From Haloechinothrix halophila YIM 93223 (lineage in GTDB: Bacteria; Actinomycetota; Actinomycetes; Mycobacteriales; Pseudonocardiaceae): DNA of 64,000 nt. A program made the translations under genes and the position numbers. This document shows, one piece after another, positions 61,834-64,000 of this stretch. The notes beneath the pieces were generated by a model. It did not search any database. It saw only the letters and a list, made by a program, of their open reading frames with translations, and was not told the origin of the DNA. Positions within the stretch are counted from its first letter, which is position 1. Every line of letters starts with the position of its first letter. The stretch covers positions 3,391,751 through 3,455,750 of the forward strand of contig NZ_KI632509.1 in NCBI RefSeq assembly GCF_000504245.1, read 5' to 3'.

Positions 61834-63516
61834 TCACGACGTCTCGGGCAGCGGCAGCCGCTCCGCCTTGCGGTAGTTCACCGCGGCGTGCACGAAGGCG
61901 TCGAACAGCGGGTGCGGGCGGGTCGGCCTACTCTTCAGCTCCGGGTGTGCCTGGGTGCCGACGAAGAACGGGTGCGTCTCCTCCGGCAACTCGACGAACT
62001 CGACCAGCTTGCCGTCCGGCGACGTCCCGGAGAACACCAGGCCCGCCTTGGTGAGCCGCTCGCGGTAGTGGTTGTTGACCTCGTAGCGGTGGCGGTGCCG
62101 CTCGGAGACGTCGATGGTGCCGTACGCCTTGGCGACCTGCGTCCCGTCGGTGAGCTTCGCCGGATACGCGCCGAGCCGCATGGTGCCGCCCATGTCGGCC
62201 TCACCGCGCACGACCTCCTTCTGGTCCGGCATGGTCGAGATGACCGGGTCGGTGATCTCGCCGTCGAACTCGGTCGAGCCAGCACCGGTGATGCCCGCGA
62301 GGTTGCGGGCCACGTCAATGACCATGCACTGCAACCCCAGGCACAGGCCCAGCACCGGGATCTTGCGTTCGCGGGCGTAGGTGATCGCGCCGACCTTGCC
62401 CTCAATGCCGCGAATGCCGAACCCGCCTGGCACGAGGATGCCGTCGACGCCGTGCAACGCGTGCGACGCGCCTTCGGGCGTGGCCAAGTCGTCGGAGGCC
62501 ACCCAGCTGATCTGCACCTTGGCGTGGTGGGCGAAGCCCCCGGAACGCAGCGCCTCGGTCACCGACAGGTAGGCGTCCGGCAGGTCGATGTACTTGCCGA
62601 CCAGCGCGATCCGCACCGTCTCCTTCGGGTTGTGCACCCGATCGAGCAGGTCGCCCCACACCGTCCAGTCGACGTCGCGGAACGGCAGCCCGAGCCGACG
62701 CACCACGTACGCGTCCAGCGCCTCCCGGTGCAGCACCTTCGGGATGTCGTAGATCGACGGCGCGTCGGGGCAGGCGATGACCGCCTCGTTCTCGACGTCG
62801 CACATCAGGCCGATCTTGCGCTTGAGATCGTCACCGATCTCCCGGTCGGCGCGGCACACCAGCGCGTCCGGCTGGATACCGATGTTGCGCAGCGCGGCGA
62901 CGGAGTGCTGCGTCGGCTTGGTCTTGAGCTCCCCGGACGGCGCGAGGAACGGAATCAGTGAGACGTGCAGGAAGAAGCAGTTGTCCCTGCCGACGTCGTG
63001 GCGCACCTGCCGGCAGGCCTCAAGGAACGGCAGCGACTCGATGTCGCCGACGGTGCCGCCGACCTCGGTGATGACGACGTCGGGGCGATATCCGGTGCCG
63101 TCGGACTCGGCCAGCGCCGTGATCCGCGACTTGATCTCATCGGTGATGTGCGGAATGACCTGCACAGTGTCACCGAGGTACTCGCCCCTGCGCTCCTTGG
63201 CGATGACCTCGGAGTACACCTGGCCGGTCGTGACGTTCGCGTGGCCGGTGAGGTCCCGGTCGAGGAAGCGCTCGTAGTGACCGATATCGAGATCGGTCTC
63301 CGCGCCGTCCTCCGTGACGAACACCTCGCCGTGCTGGAACGGATTCATCGTCCCAGGGTCGACGTTGAGGTAAGGGTCCAGCTTCTGCATCGTGACCCGG
63401 AGGCCCCGAGACGTGAGTAGCTGACCCAGGCTGGAGGCTGTCAGCCCCTTGCCGAGCGAGGAGGCGACACCTCCCGTGACGAACACATGCTTGACTGTCC
63501 GAGGCTGAAGTCCCAC
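61834..63516 (-). CDS. pyrG: CTP synthase
   Basis: A 560-residue enzyme: synthetase domain with [16 protein letters not shown] and [20 protein letters not shown], and a glutaminase domain with the nucleophile in [18 protein letters not shown] at 63516. Confidence 0.97.
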   Translation of the reverse strand: MGLQPRTVKHVFVTGGVASSLGKGLTASSLGQLLTSRGLRVTMQKLDPYLNVDPGTMNPFQHGEVFVTEDGAETDLDIGHYERFLDRDLTGHANVTTGQVYSEVIAKERRGEYLGDTVQVIPHITDEIKSRITALAESDGTGYRPDVVITEVGGTVGDIESLPFLEACRQVRHDVGRDNCFFLHVSLIPFLAPSGELKTKPTQHSVAALRNIGIQPDALVCRADREIGDDLKRKIGLMCDVENEAVIACPDAPSIYDIPKVLHREALDAYVVRRLGLPFRDVDWTVWGDLLDRVHNPKETVRIALVGKYIDLPDAYLSVTEALRSGGFAHHAKVQISWVASDDLATPEGASHALHGVDGILVPGGFGIRGIEGKVGAITYARERKIPVLGLCLGLQCMVIDVARNLAGITGAGSTEFDGEITDPVISTMPDQKEVVRGEADMGGTMRLGAYPAKLTDGTQVAKAYGTIDVSERHRHRYEVNNHYRERLTKAGLVFSGTSPDGKLVEFVELPEETHPFFVGTQAHPELKSRPTRPHPLFDAFVHAAVNYRKAERLPLPETS

Positions 63517-63567
63517 GGGCCTTTACGCTAACACGCACAAACCCGACCCGAGGGAGGACACCCGGTC

Positions 63568-64000
63568 ATGTCAGCCGAAGCGTGGGTGGCACCGACCGCG
63601 ACCGGCGCGTTCGACGCGACGGTGCGGGTGCCCGGTTCGAAGTCGATCACCAACCGGGCGTACGTGCTCGCCGCGCTGGCCAGTGAGCCGACGACGGTGC
63701 GGCATCCGCTTGATTCCCGCGACGCGCGGCTGATGCTGGCCGCGCTGGACGCCCTCGGCGCGTCCTGGCGGCCGATGTCCGATGCGGCCGCCGATGACCC
63801 CGGCGACCTCGACGGGGTCATGGTGACGCCGCTGACCGGCGGCACCGGCGACGTGTCGGTGGAGTTGGGCAACGCGGGCACCGTGGCGCGGTTCACCCCG
63901 GCGCTGGCGACGCTGGGATCCCACACGGTGCGCTTCGACGGCGACGAGGCGATCCGCAGGCGTCCCATCGCGCCGCTGCTCGAGGCGTTGCGCGACCTCG
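63568..64000 (+). CDS. aroA: 3-phosphoshikimate 1-carboxyvinyltransferase (EPSP synthase), N-terminal part
   Basis: The first 144 codons of AroA: VPGSKSITNRAYVLAALA (phosphate/shikimate site) and LGNAGTVARFTPALATLG (PEP site). ATG at 63568 with GAGGGAGG upstream. Runs off the right edge. Confidence 0.93.
   Translation, partial: MSAEAWVAPTATGAFDATVRVPGSKSITNRAYVLAALASEPTTVRHPLDSRDARLMLAALDALGASWRPMSDAAADDPGDLDGVMVTPLTGGTGDVSVELGNAGTVARFTPALATLGSHTVRFDGDEAIRRRPIAPLLEALRDL

Overview
The window is very GC-rich, uses GTG and TTG starts freely and is full of 4-bp ATGA/GTGA gene overlaps. A conserved block from aroA and pyrG through xerD, parA, scpA, scpB and cmk to der has the gene order known from mycobacteria and relatives. 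Together with dispersed palindromes, short tandem arrays and a DUF222 (13E12-type) gene at the left edge, this points to an aerobic actinomycete, most likely of the Pseudonocardiaceae. That placement is inference; there is no rRNA in the window.

Layout. 1-18.6 kb is mixed accessory and housekeeping DNA: a DUF222 fragment, an FAD monooxygenase with a degenerate metallo-beta-lactamase-fold partner, a TetR remnant, secreted or anchored beta-propellers, oxidoreductases (MDR, SDR, Baeyer-Villiger type), a tRNA-Pro(GGG), a nitronate monooxygenase, a PucR-type regulator, an SGNH hydrolase, an ArsR regulator between two inverted 21-bp arrays, and a CbiMNQO-type nickel/cobalt importer.

18.7-46.1 kb is a large [NiFe]-hydrogenase island. 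Its centre is a group 1h (actinobacterial, high-affinity) hydrogenase: small subunit 34196-35581 and large subunit 32288-34186, with a protease-like gene behind. Around it lie hypC, hypD, hypE and hypF, a second HypC-like protein, a true maturation protease, NifU-like, TPR, two SIS-domain and biotin-ligase-like proteins, a five-gene peptide/nickel ABC transporter, two paralogous sets of tiny single-span membrane proteins, four CooC-like ATPases, and two unassigned membrane proteins. HypA and HypB, the usual nickel-insertion pair, are not in the window. A 19-bp dyad (TATATG-N7-CATCTA type) recurs at six intergenic sites only in this island and appears to tie together the structural genes, hyp genes, nickel transporter, CooC-like genes and unknown membrane genes. 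This regulon, the CooC-like set and the small membrane proteins are the best candidates for an undescribed system.

46.2-51.6 kb holds two near-identical tandem ATP-grasp proteins and a CocE/NonD hydrolase, then a 90-residue protein that is a paralogue of one at 11.7 kb. 51.6-64 kb is the conserved housekeeping block, interrupted by a KhtTU-type cation/proton antiporter pair, and the window ends inside aroA.

Two repeat families stand out. A 44-bp palindrome occurs three times, each time supplying the TGA stop codon of the gene before it. A 21-bp unit forms arrays of 5, 6 and 2 copies, also starting at or next to stop codons. Both look like mobile or spreading elements tolerated as 3'-end and terminator structures.
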